Assembly: GCF_000821185.2 (NCBI RefSeq)
Contig: NZ_CP050855.1
Coordinates: 2,046,001-2,110,000, forward strand
DNA: 64,000 nt
Source of the DNA: Serratia symbiotica
GTDB lineage: Bacteria; Pseudomonadota; Gammaproteobacteria; Enterobacterales; Enterobacteriaceae
Reading direction: 5' to 3'
Shown here: piece by piece, positions 62,680 through 64,000 of the stretch
How the letters are laid out: every line of letters begins with the position of its first letter
How positions within the stretch are numbered: the stretch's first letter is position 1
Position numbers and translations under genes: made by a program
Notes under the pieces: model-generated
The model's database searches: none
What the model saw: the letters and a program-made list of their open reading frames with translations, nothing else
What the model was told of the DNA's origin: nothing

Positions 62680-62886
62680 AGCGACGCTGGCAGTCATTTG
62701 AATACGCAGCAAGGCACGGGCCGTGAGGGGCGGTGGGCCAAATACCCGATTCGTCACCGAGGAGCGCGTTCAAATGGCTCCACCAAAAGGCCGTAATCCG
62801 CGTTGCCGGGCTTGGACATAGGCCGTCACCCCACGGGCTTTTGGGTCTGCGACGCCGCCACGCTCAATCACCGGACACAGCCTAGC
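62680..62886 (+). repeat. Dispersed repeat family B, copy 2
   Basis: The block contains GCGACGCTGGCAGTCATTTG, ACGCAGCAAGGCACGGG, GGCTTTTGGGTCTGCGACG, CCGCCACGCTCAATCACC and GGACACAGCC, in the same order as 25580-25806. It is non-coding and lies between macA and ybjX, probably between their promoters. Confidence 0.72.
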
Positions 62887-62995
62887 TCAACACGTCGCGG
62901 CTTGTGGCAATACCTTAGGTTACCCTTCAATATTGAACTCCCGTTTAGTGAAATCTGATAACATAGCGCTATTTGACATAGTCCAGGATTTCATC

Positions 62996-63967
62996 ATGCC
63001 GCAGCACAGCCCGCTCCCCGTATCTACCCAGCCGCTTAATGGTCAGCAACTGATGACAGCACTGATTAAGGGAGAAAAGATACCGAGCAAGGCTTGGAAA
63101 AAAACCTCATTTCGCCTGAAATTTCTCAGCCGATCAATACTGAACTGGCACACCACCCGCGGGCTACTCAGCATCCTGGCTTCCAACCCGTTGCTGGACG
63201 AGATCCTGAGCGCACAGCCGAATCTGCCGTGCAAGCTGCATCGGCCCTACCTGGCAGCGAACATGAACAAGAGCGCATGCCTGTCCGCACTCAGCGATCA
63301 TTATGATCTGATCATCCAACGCATGCCGCTGAAGATGCGTCTAGGCCACCTGAGCCAGCAGCCGTTTGTGCTGTCCTGCGCGCAGGACAAAAACGGCGCA
63401 CCAATAACGCTGGAGCTGGCAGCGTTCGACAAGCTTAATAAGGAAGGGGAAGCGACCCTGTTACTGCGCAACGCCAATGGCATTATGCTGGCGGAAATCA
63501 CTTTCGCGCTGATGCATTACCAGCAACAGCCAACACTGTTTATCGGTGGCCTGCAAGGTGCAAACCATGGAGTGCCGCATGCTGAGATCCAGCAAACCAC
63601 CAAAGAATGCCATGGGCTATTCCCGAAACGTTTGGTACTAGAAGGGATTTGCATGCTGGCGCACCATCTGGGCATCTGTCAGATTGTGGCGGTCGGCAAC
63701 GCCACTCATATCTATCAGAACTGGCGTTATCATAGTAAAAAGAAAGATCAGCTACACGCGGATTATGATCAATTTTGGCTCTCAATGGGCGGCAAACCGC
63801 TCGATGACGGTTATTTCCTGCTGCCAGCACGCATCGCCCGCAAACCGATTGATGAAGTCGTCAGCAAGAAACGCGCTGAATACCGCCGCCGTTACCAACT
63901 ACTGGATGAGTTAGAGCAAGGGGTGGCTAAGCACTTCAGCACTCAGCAGGCATTGGTGGAAGCATAA
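62996..63967 (+). CDS. ybjX: VirK/YbjX family protein
   Basis: This 323-residue protein of the DUF535 (VirK/YbjX) family has the typical segments WKKTSFRLKFLSRSILNWHT, HYDLIIQRMPLKMRLGHLSQ, IGGLQGANHGVPHAEIQQTT and THIYQNWRYHSKKKDQLHAD. Members contribute to membrane integrity and, in pathogens, to virulence; the biochemical activity is unknown. I prefer ATG 62996 (MPQHSPLPVS) over upstream starts in AT-rich sequence. It is divergent from macA and its gene is complete. Confidence 0.88.
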   Translation: MPQHSPLPVSTQPLNGQQLMTALIKGEKIPSKAWKKTSFRLKFLSRSILNWHTTRGLLSILASNPLLDEILSAQPNLPCKLHRPYLAANMNKSACLSALSDHYDLIIQRMPLKMRLGHLSQQPFVLSCAQDKNGAPITLELAAFDKLNKEGEATLLLRNANGIMLAEITFALMHYQQQPTLFIGGLQGANHGVPHAEIQQTTKECHGLFPKRLVLEGICMLAHHLGICQIVAVGNATHIYQNWRYHSKKKDQLHADYDQFWLSMGGKPLDDGYFLLPARIARKPIDEVVSKKRAEYRRRYQLLDELEQGVAKHFSTQQALVEA

Positions 63968-64000
63968 TCGGCGCGGGCACTCGCCAGCTAAATCCCGCGC

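Overview
The window is an enterobacterial chromosome segment. Its housekeeping genes (fabB, aroC, mnmC, msbA-lpxK, rpsA-ihfB, serC-aroA, serS, ftsK, lrp, trxB, cydDC, clpSA, macAB) match Enterobacterales orthologues closely. It also carries many degraded insertion sequences, several broken genes and a few dispersed non-coding repeat families. That mixture of intact core genes and active decay suggests a Serratia-type bacterium in genome reduction, such as a Serratia symbiotica-like symbiont. The species is an inference.

Layout. 1-7950: prmB-aroC-mepA-yfcA, epmC, yfcL, mnmC and fabB, an ordinary core block, with FadR- and FabR-like sites before fabB. 7951-9584: nested IS903-like and IS5-family remnants and a repeat. 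9585-11322: mlaA, tRNA-Arg(CCT) and a truncated integrase just behind the tRNA. 11332-12905: three pieces of IS3 and IS1 elements. 12919-25438: lpxK, msbA, comEC, an intact IS4-family element inserted in the comEC/ihfB terminator, ihfB, rpsA, cmk, aroA and serC. 25439-35411: a ycaO pseudogene, then a decaying myo-inositol cluster. Its ABC transporter and one oxidoreductase are intact, while iolC, iolG and iolE are broken. 35412-37745: IS remnants and a GC-rich hairpin island. 38324-40605: an intact, AT-rich microcin C-type operon. 40606-41661: a ColE1-origin-like fragment, IS3 and IS1 remnants, and the 3' part of pflA. 42038-64000: serS, rarA, lolA, ftsK, lrp, trxB, cydD, cydC, aat, infA, clpA, clpS, cspD, macB, macA and ybjX, a conserved core block.

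The main discovery candidate is 38324-40605. A seven-codon ORF, MIGGLNN, with a strong Shine-Dalgarno site, ends in the Asn that microcin C chemistry requires. It is followed by a GC hairpin, a MccB-type ThiF/E1-like adenylyltransferase and a 12-helix MFS exporter. This is the mccA-hairpin-mccB-mccC order of the plasmid-borne E. coli microcin C operon. The precursor is new to me, and no MccD, MccE or MccF genes are present. It is AT-rich and lies between IS elements. A short match to the region beside ColE1/pMB1 plasmid origins sits about 200 bases downstream, which suggests arrival on a small plasmid.

In other enterobacteria ycaO-focA-pflB-pflA are neighbours. Here ycaO is broken, focA and pflB are absent and pflA keeps only its 3' part. 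The inositol cluster and the microcin operon occupy the gap. The order fabB-mlaA and the joining of tRNA-Arg to lpxK also differ from E. coli, and each of these junctions holds IS debris.
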